NCBI GenBank assembly: GCA_036245805.1
Contig: BTRK01000003.1
Coordinates: 15,044,464-15,108,463 of the forward strand
Source: Pristionchus mayeri
Lineage: Eukaryota > Nematoda > Chromadorea > Rhabditida > Neodiplogasteridae
Direction of reading: 5' to 3'
Length of the DNA stretch: 64,000 nt
The notes under the pieces were generated by a model. It was not told the DNA's origin. It saw only the letters and a program-made list of their open reading frames with translations, and searched no databases. The stretch's first letter is position 1. Every line of letters begins with the position of its first letter. Position numbers and translations under genes: made by a program. Below, one piece after another: positions 43,301-52,158 of the stretch.

Positions 43301-46300
43301 TCCCCCTGCCTTTCCATTCCCTCCCCGAGGATTCCACTGTGACTACACATTGTAATTATAAATATCTTCCCTTATCTTCCCTCCCACTTATCACTTACTT
43401 TCAGGCTGCTCACAATCAGCCAGTCATCGATCAAGAGATGGAGGATGAACTCCTCAGTGGAGACGTCAACCCCAACCTCGCGGTGATCAAGGACTACATT
43501 GACATCGCCTGCGATCAGCTTCTGGGTGCGATCCACGACAACCAGAGCAAAGACGACGCTCGTCAATGCCACGACGACATCATCCGTCACGTTAAGGAGG
43601 ATTTCAGCCGCCTTGAGAAAACGGTCACCGCCGAACTCTCTCAGATTTCCCTTACCTTATCCGCACTTCTTAATCAGAAATCCACCCAGCCTTCTGCCCC
43701 TACTCCCCTGTTTTCCCCTTCTTCTCCCCTTATTCGTACGCCTTCCGTTAAGCCCACTCGCTTCAATCCCATTGCTCGCCCCTCTAGCGATCACCGTCGC
43801 CCCTCTTCCTCTCGAGACTTCTAGCACGGCATGCACCTTCTGCAATTCGACTGACCACTTCACTCGTTTCTGCTCCGTCGTTAAGAGTATCGCTACTTGC
43901 CTTTCTCTCATGAGAGACGACCAATCACAAAGTGTTTCCGTACCATGGACGCATCTCACGCACCCACTTGCGAGCCCGAGCACTGCAAACGGGGTTGCCT
44001 AGACGTCAATGGAAGGTTCGAGCGACATATGGAATGGTTCTGTTCCAAGAACGTCGACCTCCTTCCTTGAACATCCCTAGCCTTCTTCCCCCCTTTGTTA
44101 TCTTCGGCCATTTGGCACTTGTTAGTCATCTTCGATGTCTGTTGTCTCCCGATTTCTCCCCAATTGTTGTTGTTTCTCGTTGATTGATTGTTCCCCTTGT
44201 TGGCTTCATAAAGCACAATCATTCACTTTCTTTTTCCTCCTCCACATCACACATCTCCCATCCCTCTTTCACTTCTTCCGTTCTCGCTCCCCCCCGAGTG
44301 TAGCGGAATTCTTCCACTACTACAATATACATAAATAATCAAACACCTTAATAATTTATTTCATAAAATAAATCCAATTCTCGATTGGCTCTAGCCAAAG
44401 TCATACGGTATCACACCGGTCAACTCCCGCGTCTCTGCTTTCGTACGGAACCTTGTACTGTGTTCATGCACATCAATATACCGTATGTTTTGCCCTTTCG
44501 CGATGAATTTTTCCTTTTCCTACTTCAGTTCTACCTTTACCGTCGTACTGAGCGCACGCTCTGTATTTTTCGCTCTTATTATTGAACTCAGCTATCACCT
44601 TGCGGTTCCCTCGCTCACCGTTGAGGCCTTCTTTGTTGGACTTGCTTCTCCAACACTTCTTCTTTATTGCGTCGTGTCACCTTCACACGTAATTATTTCA
44701 TCACTGTCAGGATTCGTTCTCGAGCCCTCACAGTCCCCTCACCGTCGACTAGACATCAACCAGCCGACGACCTTCCCTCGCTCTCACTCGAGCCTTCTTC
44801 AGTGGCGAGCACCCCCAAGACTTCGGAGACCACCTCCAGGTTTCTTTCACTTCTAAATCACCACTTTCCCTCCCCGTTAGACCTCTATTAAGTTCACCCA
44901 TTTTCCCTTGTTGTGTAAATTAATAATAAATATTTATTCTATTTCGTCATCCCTCAGTGTTGCGCAACACACATAGCCAGAGAATCGTCTGATTCTCTCG
45001 CATAGGGTTCCCTTTCAATTTCAATAGTCATCAGTAGGGTTGGCATTTTGATTCTTTGAGGATTCTGAGAATCAAATGATTCCTCACTCACTGAAACATT
45101 TGATTCTGAGAATCTCGGATTCTGAGAATCCTGGATTCTGAGAATCCCGGATTCTCTAGGCTGTAACTTCGTTCAATAGTAATATTTTTTCTTCAAATTT
45201 TAAATTTAACTATCTCATCATGGTCCCTTCGAGTCTACAAAATTGCAGATGGGTTGGAATATTTATAAATATTTTACATTATTTATGTTATACAATTCAT
45301 CGCTTGCGAAATGTGTTTCACAAGCGATGTATAGCGATTCCCTGTTTGTTTTGAACAGTCGTCGTTTGTCGAATGTGTTTCACAAGTGGTTGAATTGTCT
45401 TCGATGCTTTCTTTCACAACACAATTAGAGAATCCTGGATTCTCTGATCAAAACAACAGGGAATCGCTCGATTCTATGCAAAATCTGAGGAGAGGAATTG
45501 GAGAATCATTCCATTCTCTAATTTTCGAGGGAGCGCGGTCTCAGAGAATCAAAATACCAACCCTAGTCATCAGTCATCAAATTATTTCATAATATTTGAT
45601 ATAATTTCTTCTCTCGCACTCCTTTCCCACCTCAGGCATCGTCAGCTTTCCGTCCTCTCCGACCGTAACCTTGGCCGGCGAATGGTCCTTGCCCTGATTA
45701 TTTATTTATTACTGTATCTTCTCTCTACCGTATCCTTTCCAGTTCTCCCGATCTCCACACGTTGCTCACTTCCAGATACGGATTAGGAGTCTCGACGTAC
45801 TCGGAGCGACCGTCCTCGAATCTGGGAGAGGATTGAGTACATTAATCATGGCTCTGTGTTCGAATCGTCTCCAGATCACGGACCTCGATCTGCAGATGGG
45901 ACCCCGATTCGAAAACTGAGCCGGAATCCGTTTACGACATTCTACAGGGTATTGTCGAGAGATCAGAAATGGGGAAAACTCTCTGCTAATCATATGTTCT
46001 CTACTGAAAGACTATCGGAGCGAATTTTTAAAAAAAAGTAGTACGCTGTCACAACTCTGTTTCAGCACATTCCATGGCTCACTTTCTGTGCCAAATGCTG
46101 GCGGGAGCAGGTAAGGTCAGCTCGAGTTTCCCTCCTTCCTGAAAGGGTTCCATCTGCTGATCAGATTTCGAAATCGGAGTAATCGTCTCTTTACTTCCTA
46201 TCCACTCTCACCCCGGTCGGGAGATTATGCGCAATGAAGATACGACTAGTCGAATTTCGAGCTCTACTACAGTGACCTGCTGACTAGGGATGCGTTGGCA

Positions 46301-46427
46301 AGAAATGACCTCTCATTTTGTGAGCACGCGGAATGAAAAGAGACATTTCATTCCAGGTTATCCCTGACTAGACAATCAACTAACCGCGATCTTCACATCG
46401 ACGGGATCCTCGTGAATGGCAGGAAGA
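37338..46427 (-). CDS. Ig-like domain protein (5' end not found)
   Basis: Five exons join in phase: 46427-46385 (LPAIHEDPVDVKIA), 46138-46083 (EGGKLELTLPAPASIWHR), 45821-45770 (FEDGRSEYVETPNPYLE), 45693-45631 (KVTVGEDGKLTMPE) and 37433-37338 (TSADSAQYHTYYRADDG ... NVKIGN, TGA). The pattern EGGKLELTLP ... W ... GKLTMPEVTSADSAQYHTYY looks like the B, C, E and F strands of an immunoglobulin fold, with the usual Y-corner, but with no cysteine pair. I do not know the family; an extracellular or binding role is only inferred. The first exon found needs two bases from an upstream exon that I could not place (a MFLVAS exon near 47.1 kb fits in phase but is weak). The last intron is 8.2 kb and holds a complete BEL/Pao element and an hAT-type MITE. 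Confidence 0.7.
37522..38193 (+). repeat. 5' LTR of the BEL/Pao element
   Basis: Begins AAATAATCAAACACC and ends ATTCTCTCGCATA. It is the same length as the 3' copy. The short frames inside are LTR sequence, not genes. Confidence 0.9.
38326..39042 (+). CDS. BEL/Pao Gag-like N-terminal frame
   Basis: 238 codons from ATG at 38326. The first ~90 residues are charged and probably coiled coil (HSLLSELKPLFDQIDLV, DVMQEIEEKVAEMV); after that it is Ser/Pro/Thr-rich. The Gag capsid-like text (LETFDGSDITRWPAFKF) continues in another frame after about 38.9 kb, so a frameshift separates the two. No zinc knuckle (CCHC) lies in this part or between Gag and protease, where BEL elements usually have it. Confidence 0.75.
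   Translation: MESTFKTDYESLHSLLSELKPLFDQIDLVTTDLYKVKTSDEIHQLASTTRPTVADADRILSSFRDVMQEIEEKVAEMVNQEDGDKDQAANEQSRLQSVNKSKDRSSQLPTDVSKLTNLFEKKVAKFDKAVEFNSRHVTWLTPPSSVTIPHVSTSDLIQPSNHSPPALSAQSPQHLLPSSRNLTSPIPPSSHVVMESPTHRGVSTRLRLQVRHRLNSLSPLLRPIQSFTSLLSRFRLSD
39228..41486 (+). CDS. BEL/Pao protease, reverse transcriptase and RNase H
   Basis: 752 codons; the frame is already open upstream from about 38.9 kb with Gag capsid text. Protease motif ALLDTGAQVSLIS is near residue 75. The reverse transcriptase is recognisable (NMLRFLWLKD, LRFCVTPFGVNQSP, NLYVDNIII), but the text passes from HYLAHQVKL almost directly to NMLRFLWLKD. The stretch that normally contains the first catalytic aspartate, some 70-80 residues, is missing. 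The YVDD box reads YVDN. RNase H starts at VAFSDASKWAMAASVYSY. The frame ends at 41486, where RNase H should run on towards integrase. It should be unable to reverse transcribe. Confidence 0.85.
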   Translation: MSRLESEYGRHVLTQARLIQSLRSIRSKTPRPEDQLKATTVASVTTKQPIQVNTRLFTAPVGLINQTACQVLMAHALLDTGAQVSLISRSLASRLSLTPVDQLHASITGVIHNEPSVVASTHDVVQFQLVTNRDNVTIRAVVHDGESITNSIHHQPLSPVDLEVIKTTIQSVPHHLTDSTVSPDLLLGVGDALKLTHNSKVTVLPSGYRLIQSSIGPIVAGSSDSSEQTSSSSTPSEPPTFPPHSDNSSRPSPTTPPLKVASIVTSADLSADQMAERFLSVDPISRIYETTEKEERKLADEMVSKHFDDTIQSRDDGYHVKYAIKPDAKSALPDNYNLAVSRLASTTRKLSTDKSLLSFYDSVKDQIALGQVEIVDSSDTSGIIHYLAHQVKLCPSQRNMLRFLWLKDINKPVTTQNLLTLRFCVTPFGVNQSPCLLNKVINHHILQKGEECDPHLVRQLITNLYVDNIIINVDTLITLLHTQSKHIFESMSMNLRDYASNSSSFMTYVPEPDRSTDSNQKLLGLTWNTTEDTLAIKIPISPKREKESKRSMLSTVSSAYDPLGLLNPLLLPPRLTVQSLWNVPLKWDEPVNETTRDSFHEQITDLEQSSLPVDRFTHISEADEITLVAFSDASKWAMAASVYSYVPGCKPSLLISKTRLAPINSTSTIPKMELDSLVMAHTLLQYTVDSLRKEFPEKQIHTYTFSDSAVVLHWCKPTFNKPVGVFVSNRVKLIYSIRDTLSSDSHLIRLDT
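41483..43288 (+). CDS. BEL/Pao integrase
   Basis: 601 codons in a frame shifted from the preceding one; it begins with RSEQNPADHATRG, text that normally follows RNase H, so a small frameshift lies near 41480. The HHCC zinc-binding region has HASTHAGMDAVL and QCIPCRK. The catalytic core shows D in CGIDYAGPF, D in VTSDKATTF and E in GGIYERLIKI, so the DDE triad is kept. The C-terminal part has the BEL-type tail (GSIVLVIDESG). Integrase is the best-preserved part of the element. Confidence 0.85.
   Translation: MRSEQNPADHATRGLSSSEMNEPSHQWWVGPHSLSSDPAEWPNTNLSDLQYPDPDPFTLTVTPEVITPPPLDNVIDLTRYSSLKKAINVTSFVYRFITRCATKSSNTSIHEKLKHIPTTPEPSLSATEKRFALNRLISFNQRSVDDFLKKKTSLVEDPTTGLFRVHTRLTNSARSADFKQPIFIHTSRDTTLARLLIKDIHASTHAGMDAVLNTLKSRYMVPRARPLAKSTLKQCIPCRKTNNLPFAYPKSPPLPGDRVKESLPFAHCGIDYAGPFHLNDDSKIWIVVITCFSTRVTHLEVVSSLLPSAFILAFRRFSLRRGTPQRVTSDKATTFKLASTLLSNSEVDPDVNTLFSSLGITWSFTTAHSPWKGGIYERLIKIIKDSFSRSIGRRKLSREEFDTVTCEVEALLNSRPLTYVSSDDVQSFNGPALRPIDLILPNSFLGTSLVPSDADDYHPPEEENSSREAALRQLRRSITVVDTFWKRWNTEYLTSLRDSANKSSDPLQSTRSSISYPQPGSIVLVIDESGTTPRSSWKMAKILSLTKTSATLRSHTGRTIERPLNLLIPLEIHSSEETRPDNTVIQTSHHMVTRSKAAHRL
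43339..43824 (+). CDS. Extra 3' frame of the BEL/Pao element, coiled coil
   Basis: Downstream of integrase a 161-codon frame has a likely coiled coil (KDYIDIACDQLLGAIHD, HVKEDFSRLEKTVTAELSQI) and then Pro/Ser-rich text (SAPTPLFSPSSPL). A CCHC knuckle follows at 43832 in another frame. The layout, coiled coil then basic/proline linker then CCHC, is Gag-like but sits at the 3' end. I cannot say whether it is a displaced Gag part or a separate accessory gene. The best methionine may be the one at 43438 (MEDELLS). Confidence 0.55.
   Translation: MTTHCNYKYLPLSSLPLITYFQAAHNQPVIDQEMEDELLSGDVNPNLAVIKDYIDIACDQLLGAIHDNQSKDDARQCHDDIIRHVKEDFSRLEKTVTAELSQISLTLSALLNQKSTQPSAPTPLFSPSSPLIRTPSVKPTRFNPIARPSSDHRRPSSSRDF
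43826..44070 (+). pseudogene. CCHC zinc-knuckle segment, out of frame
   Basis: CTFCNSTDHFTRFC (from 43832) fits the retroviral zinc knuckle C-X2-C-X4-H-X4-C exactly. A second Cys/His-rich piece (CEPEHCKRGC ... HMEWFC) follows near 43970 in yet another frame. Both seem to continue the 43339 frame through frameshifts. Confidence 0.6.
44333..45004 (+). repeat. 3' LTR of the BEL/Pao element
   Basis: Same 672 bp as the 5' LTR, differing at CTACCTTT (5': CTGCCTTT) and CTCAGTGT (5': CTCATTGT) by my reading. Confidence 0.9.
45035..45565. mobile_element. hAT-type MITE
   Basis: Termini TAGGGTTGGCATTTTGATTC and AGAATCAAAATACCAACCCT plus A are inverted repeats, and GTCATCAG flanks both sides (45027-45034, 45566-45573), the 8 bp duplication expected of hAT elements. 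The 531 bp interior has many copies of GATTCTGAGAATC, itself a palindrome, and two plus-strand AATGTGTTTCACAAG motifs (45314, 45376). It lies 30 bp from the BEL/Pao 3' LTR. Confidence 0.9.
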
Positions 46428-47744
46428 CTGCAGGACATTCTCAAATGAAAAAATTAGTTTCACAATATGTCAAACATTATGAAACGGTAAGGGAAATCCG
46501 CGCCAATCGAGGTGTCGGAAATGAAGATTTTCATAGAATGTTGAGAATTGCTATCGCAAGGGCGGCTATTTCCTCGCGAATGACTTCTTTTTGTACTCCC
46601 GTCAGCCTCCCTCTCGTTCGACTAGAGATTGCCCTTCCCTACCCCCTTGCGTTCTGTGTTCTCATACCGCTTCTTCTTTCGAATCGGGTTGAGAGAAACA
46701 GTCTCTTCATTTTGTGTTCTCTCTCATCGGTCAGAAACATTAGAGAGCACACAAAACGACGAGAACTGTTTTTTGCGCAGCCCTCCCTACTTTCCAGACT
46801 GTTCAAACAAATGCTTTCCCATAACGAGAAGATGAATCACGTCGTAAACAGATCGCTCTGCTCTATAGCATTGGCTTCGCAAAAACTGACTCTCTTCAAT
46901 CTGTGTGCTCTACCATCTGTCTACGTAAAATGTGAAGGTCTACACTAGCGAAACGATTCCTATTTCACCATCGCTGCATTCCAATCATAATTCAAAAATT
47001 ACCATAGGGAATAAACCACGACAACCGGGCACATTATAGCTAAAATAATTAAATTAATGATATGTACACTCAGATTAGTTAGACTTACAACGAGAGATGG
47101 GAAGAAGAAGCTCACGAGGCGACTAGAAACATGGAAAAGTAACAGTAGCAACGGGAATGGTGCTTGGAAACCGCACAGCGTTTTGCAGGGGAGGGGGGGG
47201 CGAGAGGCGAGAGATAGCAAAATGAAGTTTTCAGGGTTTTCGGAAGCTTTTTTTTGACGGGCCGGTTCTGTTTATGATGAGTGTTTGTTTTTTTTGGAAA
47301 TATATACCTTGAAATCGAGTCAATGAAAGAATACAAGATTAGAGACGGAAAAGGGAAGGGATTTTCTCGCATGATTCAAATAACATACCTTAGTGCAATT
47401 GTTGTTATTTTTATTGATTTTTGAAATGCATTGTTTACGATATTTTATTATAAAATGGCATCCTTCCACATTTATCTTAATATTTACAAATCGAATTGAC
47501 TACATTGTTTTGCTTGCTTGCGAGACGTGGAGAAATTATCATTCACTGGTTAACCGCAGGTTAGAATTCCAGGCGGAGCGCATCTAATCAATGAATCTGA
47601 ATAGATACAACATGATTACTGCAATGTGATGATATGCAAAGGAACGTACAATAGATGCATAGCAAATACATTGTTGACTAGGCAAGTGTAGCAGATGGCT
47701 CCAACTGGGTAGGTGTGTTTACTTGTGTTGATATGACGGAGACT
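46428..47744. other. Gene-free stretch between two genes
   Basis: It should hold the first exon(s) of the Ig-like gene, but I could not place them with confidence. It contains a CT/GA palindrome (46700-46768). A long frame on the plus strand (46412-46948) crosses that palindrome and shows no domain. Confidence 0.45.
46700..46768. repeat. CT/GA palindrome
   Basis: CAGTCTCTTCATTTTGTGTT and CTCTCTC pair with TAGAGAGCACACAAAACGAC and GAGAACTG; loop ATCGGTCAGAAACAT. A strong copy of the family. Confidence 0.75.
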
Positions 47745-50700
47745 TTATAGCTTCTCAATCCCAGCAAATGCAGCAGACCTTCCCTGAAAAGACCTTCCCA
47801 ATCCCAGCAAATGCAGCAGACCTTCCCTGAAAAGCACGATATACTCTTTTTTTAATTTTTTTTTGTATTATATCCATTTCAATACTATACAATCATGACT
47901 AGTATGTAAACCAATCATAGCCGGATGGATTGATATTCATAGGAGTTTATCAGTGCGTTCGCGTAAGAATCGCATACCCACAGGTACTGCAAAATAGGCA
48001 GTTTGGGATTTTAACAGTTTCTGAGAGCTGTTGATCTCCTCTTTCGATTTCAATACTTTTCAAGTGTTCAAATCAATAATTTGCATAATTACTCATACTC
48101 AAAGTTAAGTACCCAAAATTCCTCAAAATTCGCCACGCGGCGCATAATTTTTCTAAAATTCTGAAAACGTTGTAGGAGACCTTTTTTATGCGCTCTATCC
48201 GCCTTTGTTGTTTATTCATGCAAAATCGGAAGTATACATTTTCATCAAATTTTCGACGATTTTTTTCTCGAAAACAAAGCCGAACACATGGCTGGATTTT
48301 ACATATGTTTTCATCCTTGACGGGATCTACCTGTTAAAATTTTTTGAAGCAATTTAATGGTTGTAATGATAGATTTTCATGTGACTGAAAATTTTCATCA
48401 TAGCCGAAAGGTTCGCCGAATTCGAATGTGTTTCATGATTATTTGTTAACGTCGCTCCATCATTAAATGAGATCTTCAGCCGTCTATATTATGTGGCATT
48501 GAAACACATTCGAATCTGATCAACGAGCAGGCCGGTGTGAAAGTTTTCAGTCACATAAAAAACTATCATTATAACCATTAAATAGCGTCCAAAATTTTTA
48601 GCAGGTAGATCTCATCAAGGATGAAAACATGTGTAAAATCCAGCTATGTGTTCGGCTTTGTTTTCGAGAAAAAAATCTTCGTAAAATTGATGACAATTTA
48701 AACTTCCGATTTTGCATGAATAAACAACATAGGCGGATAGAGCGCATAAAAATAGGTCTACAGCTACGTTTTCAGAATTTTAGGAAATTTTTAAGCCTTG
48801 TTGCGAAATAAAGGATTTAAAAAGTGTATAACTTCGAGCATAATTAATTATGCAAATTAGTCCTTCCGAAACATGGCACGTACAGAAATCGAAAGAGGGT
48901 GCCTGTGGCTATCTGAAAATCTAAAAATCTCAAGGTGCCTTTTTTGTTGTGCCGGATTTCTCGAATATTGTGCGATTCTTAGGCGAACGCACTATTATGA
49001 CCTGTAGTCCTTTATGAGAAGCATGATCACTACTGCATCCGAAGCGGGGAAGAACGAGACGAGAAGTGGGAAGAATAGAGTGATGCCGTGCACAGGAATG
49101 CCTAAAATTCCAGATAGATGGTATCCCAACCCATAACCAAGGAAAGTGACTTGTCGATGAGATATTCAAATACAGTTCAATTCAAATGATCAACAGAGGT
49201 TCTCAGTCGGGTGTTGAAAGCTGTTTGTGAATTCGAGACGTTCACTAATTTTAGACCCACCAAAGAAAGGGAAGTAAATGGTACAGAAGAAGGGCACGTA
49301 GACGAAGAGGAGAGGAACTGCACTCTGCAATGCGAATCGCAATTGTTATTGTTATGTTATTGTTAATGTAACTTGTTATTGTGATAACACGAACCCGAAT
49401 GTTAATTTTTTTGAAAAAAGTGTAGACTCCGCACGAAGTTTTACCGACGTGATACATTTAAGAATTCGTGCAGTGACTAGGGTCGGGCCGTTAAATATAC
49501 AAGTCTTGGCTATTCGCAAGTCGTTGAGAAATCGTGTCAAATGCCCAAAATCGCTCTCTTTCTCTGTTCTCTCTTTTTCTCGCCAACTCTATTGAGAACG
49601 CCGATTCCGATTCTGACCTGAGCACAAGCAGCGATGAGCATCTTTTTCTGGTATTCACGGTTGATCTCAGAGAATCCCGGAGAGCGAGCGATCCCCTGAA
49701 AGTTGTCATCACAAGGTTATTATGAGGGATGGGGTGGTATGCTGAAATGTCAAATTTTTTTCGGAAAGTTATGTTTCAGCAAAATTGATTGGGAACTGCT
49801 CTCTCGAAAAGCGAAGCATCGGAAAGAAATGAGAAAGAAAAATAAAATTGAAAAGCCCATCTCGTAAATTTTTTATTTATATTGAGATTCCATAGGCCAA
49901 TTCCCCCTCATTTCACTCTCTCACAATGGGTTTTATCATTCCTCGTCGTCTTTCCCAAGCGAGCGGTTCCCAGAAAATGTTTACGAAATGGTATTTTCGA
50001 GAATGCAATTACGAAATGAGTTTTTACAAAAACAATTTTCCGACTAGAGTTTTTCGAAAATTAAACTTCTCGAAAAAATCTGACAAGTCAGCCAGGGATG
50101 GATACTAAGGTAATATTCATACAGTCTCTCCGGTAGAATTCAATTGAATTCCAAAAGTAAAATGGAAAATATTGCTGGAAAACGATTTACCTTGAAAGTG
50201 CCCCTTGCAAGAACGGTCGCTATGGAAAAACTGGAGACCATGATACCAATCGCGGCTATGAAAATGTTAAGTGTAGAGGTGTTGAAAGTGCCGTCGTCTC
50301 TCTTAAAGCCGAATTATCAGCATACACGCGCTTGGTTGAAATATGTTTCAAAAAGGGAAATCACTATCTTCAAGTAGCGTGATCTCTCACTCGTTGCCTG
50401 TGCGTCAGGGTCAACTTTGAATGCATTAATGGAACCATAACTCAATTGCGAATTGAGATTTCAAAGTCGGAATTTCGAAAATGAGCTACGGTTTACGATT
50501 GTCTCGACACTGCGTTGTCAGTTTGTCCTTGCTAGTTTTGCTTATATCCCCGCTTTAAAGATACATCATAATCTTGAATTGAAGCAACATTTGTATAATG
50601 AATATCATTTCTGAATAGTTCTATGCATTTCAGCATATGCAAATTGTTCTGATAGTTCTCCTATCATTGAAGTTCGAGTAATGCTCAGAACCACTTAGCC

Positions 50701-52158
50701 TGCCATTCAAATTATCATTTCCTTTTCTTAAATACCATCCCCGCTTACATAACATTTAATTTCTTAATCGAAAGGTCTGATGCGATACCGAGTATCATAC
50801 AAGAAACGATACACCGGTTTCTTCACTATGTACACTCTCACGCGATTCGATGTGCCATGAATATTAAATGAAATTTGAAACGCATTTTTACAGGGCAGAG
50901 GACCGCTAATTTGAAGTTTTTACACAAATGGAAACGACCCGAATGTTTAACTGCTTGCATTACCCAGTAGTTCATGATGAGCCATCCGTTCATTAGAGTG
51001 TCGTTAAATAATTCGCGATAAGTCTCTCGGACAATGGGCAGGTACGGATTGTCGTCTTCAGGAATGATGGTTGTAGCCAGAAGAAACCTACAGTCGAGAG
51101 AAGAAGTTTAATTATTGATTGCGAAAGTTACTGACCACACAAGTGCCTGTCCTATTGGATACGAGGCGAAAATAGCGATCCACTTAGGCCTCTTGAAGAG
51201 GTGTATTAGACAAGGACTGAAGATTGAGAAATCTGCCACTATAGCTGTATCACATACTGGTTGACGGCCCAGTATCGGTAGAGGAAATGTATATTCAGCA
51301 GCGCAAAAGGAGCCGAGAAGCAAGCAGAGTAGAAGCAGGTGATGAACTAAAATGAATAGGATGATAACCATAAATTGCGCTCTTGCGCACTAATTCAGAA
51401 GACACCAATCAAGAAACACACTGTGAAATTGTTGGAGAAGGGTTCTATTTTTAAATTCCCGATGTCATCTGAGTGGCCAAAATCGAACTTGATCTATGCT
51501 AAACATTTCTTAGAGACTCGCTATGCTTTAGCTGATATCAAATTTATATCCTAGTTATTCTGGCTGTAAATGTGTAATGATATGTGTCTGTTATTTGGCT
51601 TACCGAGTGATCATTACCAAACCATGCATCAGAGCCAGGGGCGAATATGAAACTAACGCGAATGAGTTTCTGAAAATACTTGTTTTACACATTTCTAATT
51701 TGTAAACTATTCAATGAAAATCTTACTATTGAAAGTATTATTGAGGAAATACTAACGAAAGGCGTCTTGCTAAGAGTGATTACTAACTGGATTCGCAAAT
51801 ACATGAAGCATGCAGAGGTAAATCTCGAAAATCGCAAATATAGTTAGAAGATTCTTGTATGTGCCCATTTCGAGTCGCGAGAATCGACGAATTATGTAGA
51901 TCAGAACCGTGTTGAGAGTGATTCCGATGCCTATCGATCAGTTGGATTTTGGTTTCTTTTTGATTTTGTATTAGGGAAGGATTCTGGTGAGCTAAGTAGC
52001 GCACCAGCTCATAAATAATGCAAATTTCGAAAAACCCATGATTATCGCGCCTAATAAGAGCAGCTCGAAAAACAAATCTATTAACTTATTAATTCAAAAT
52101 GCATACAAAAAGAAGCAAATAACGCACCGAGATTAATGTTTTCCAGCAACCGAATCAT
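47745..52158 (-). CDS. Serpentine chemoreceptor, class str-like (complete)
   Basis: Eleven exons join in phase: 52158-52128 (ATG), 51930-51788, 51669-51604, 51346-51258, 51216-51136, 51087-50964, 50301-50191, 49695-49618, 49324-49261, 49149-49002 and 47826-47745 (TAA), giving 338 residues, the usual length of nematode Str receptors. Family marks: MGTYKNLLTIFAIFEIYL (TM1-2), SAPFALLNIHFLYRYWAVNH (TM3 end, the HFxYRYxA motif), HLFKRPKWIAIFASYP (TM4), IFIAAIGIMVSSFSIA (TM5), PLLFVYVPFFCTIYFPFF (TM6) and FFPLLVSFFPASDAVVIML followed by KDYR (TM7 end). It probably acts in sensory cilia; the ligand is unknown. The C-terminal exon carries a 43 bp tandem duplication, and a foldback fills most of the last intron, starting 10 bp from the donor. 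Confidence 0.85.
47757..47834. repeat. 43 bp tandem duplication in a receptor's last exon
   Basis: AATCCCAGCAAATGCAGCAG and the following text repeat with a 43 bp period. Because 43 is not a multiple of three, the two copies are read in different frames (HLLGLGRSF and then RSAAFAGI), rewriting the C-terminal tail. Confidence 0.85.
47953..48992. repeat. 1.0 kb foldback in the receptor's last intron
   Basis: GTGCGTTCGCGTAAGAATCG at the left mirrors CGATTCTTAGGCGAACGCAC-like text at the right. The arms are about 500 bp around 48470. The termini share CGTAAGAATCG with the 2901 and 62203 foldbacks. Facing TGTTTCA motifs (48429 plus, 48500 minus) lie near the centre, as in the 2901 copy. Confidence 0.85.
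49772..49778 (+). promoter_or_regulatory. TGTTTCA motif, receptor intron
   Basis: TTATGTTTCAGC in the intron between exons 49618-49695 and 50191-50301; a second copy (ATATGTTTCAAAA) at 50344 lies just beyond the next exon. Both are antisense to the gene. The second box is weak. Confidence 0.3.

Larger units (their letters stand above)
37522..45004 (+). mobile_element. BEL/Pao LTR retrotransposon, young but defective
   Basis: A 7.5 kb element with two 672 bp LTRs that differ at only two positions by my reading, so it inserted recently. The internal part has, in order, a Gag-like frame, aspartic protease, reverse transcriptase, RNase H and integrase, then a further frame. After the left LTR comes TGGTGCAATTCGACC, a plausible tRNA primer-binding site. 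No target duplication was seen. Breaks: reading-frame changes near 38.9 kb, 41.48 kb and 43.8 kb, an internal loss in reverse transcriptase, and an altered active-site motif. It lies antisense in the last intron of the Ig-like gene. Confidence 0.9.

Noticed and set aside
45040..45545. Possible CRISPR-like array of GATTCTGAGAATC
   Set aside because: Spacing is irregular, the units are palindromes without unique spacers, and the whole lies inside an hAT-type MITE in a eukaryotic genome.
46412..46948. 178-codon frame on the plus strand
   Set aside because: It overlaps an Ig-like exon on the other strand and crosses a CT/GA palindrome; it has no domain or splice support.
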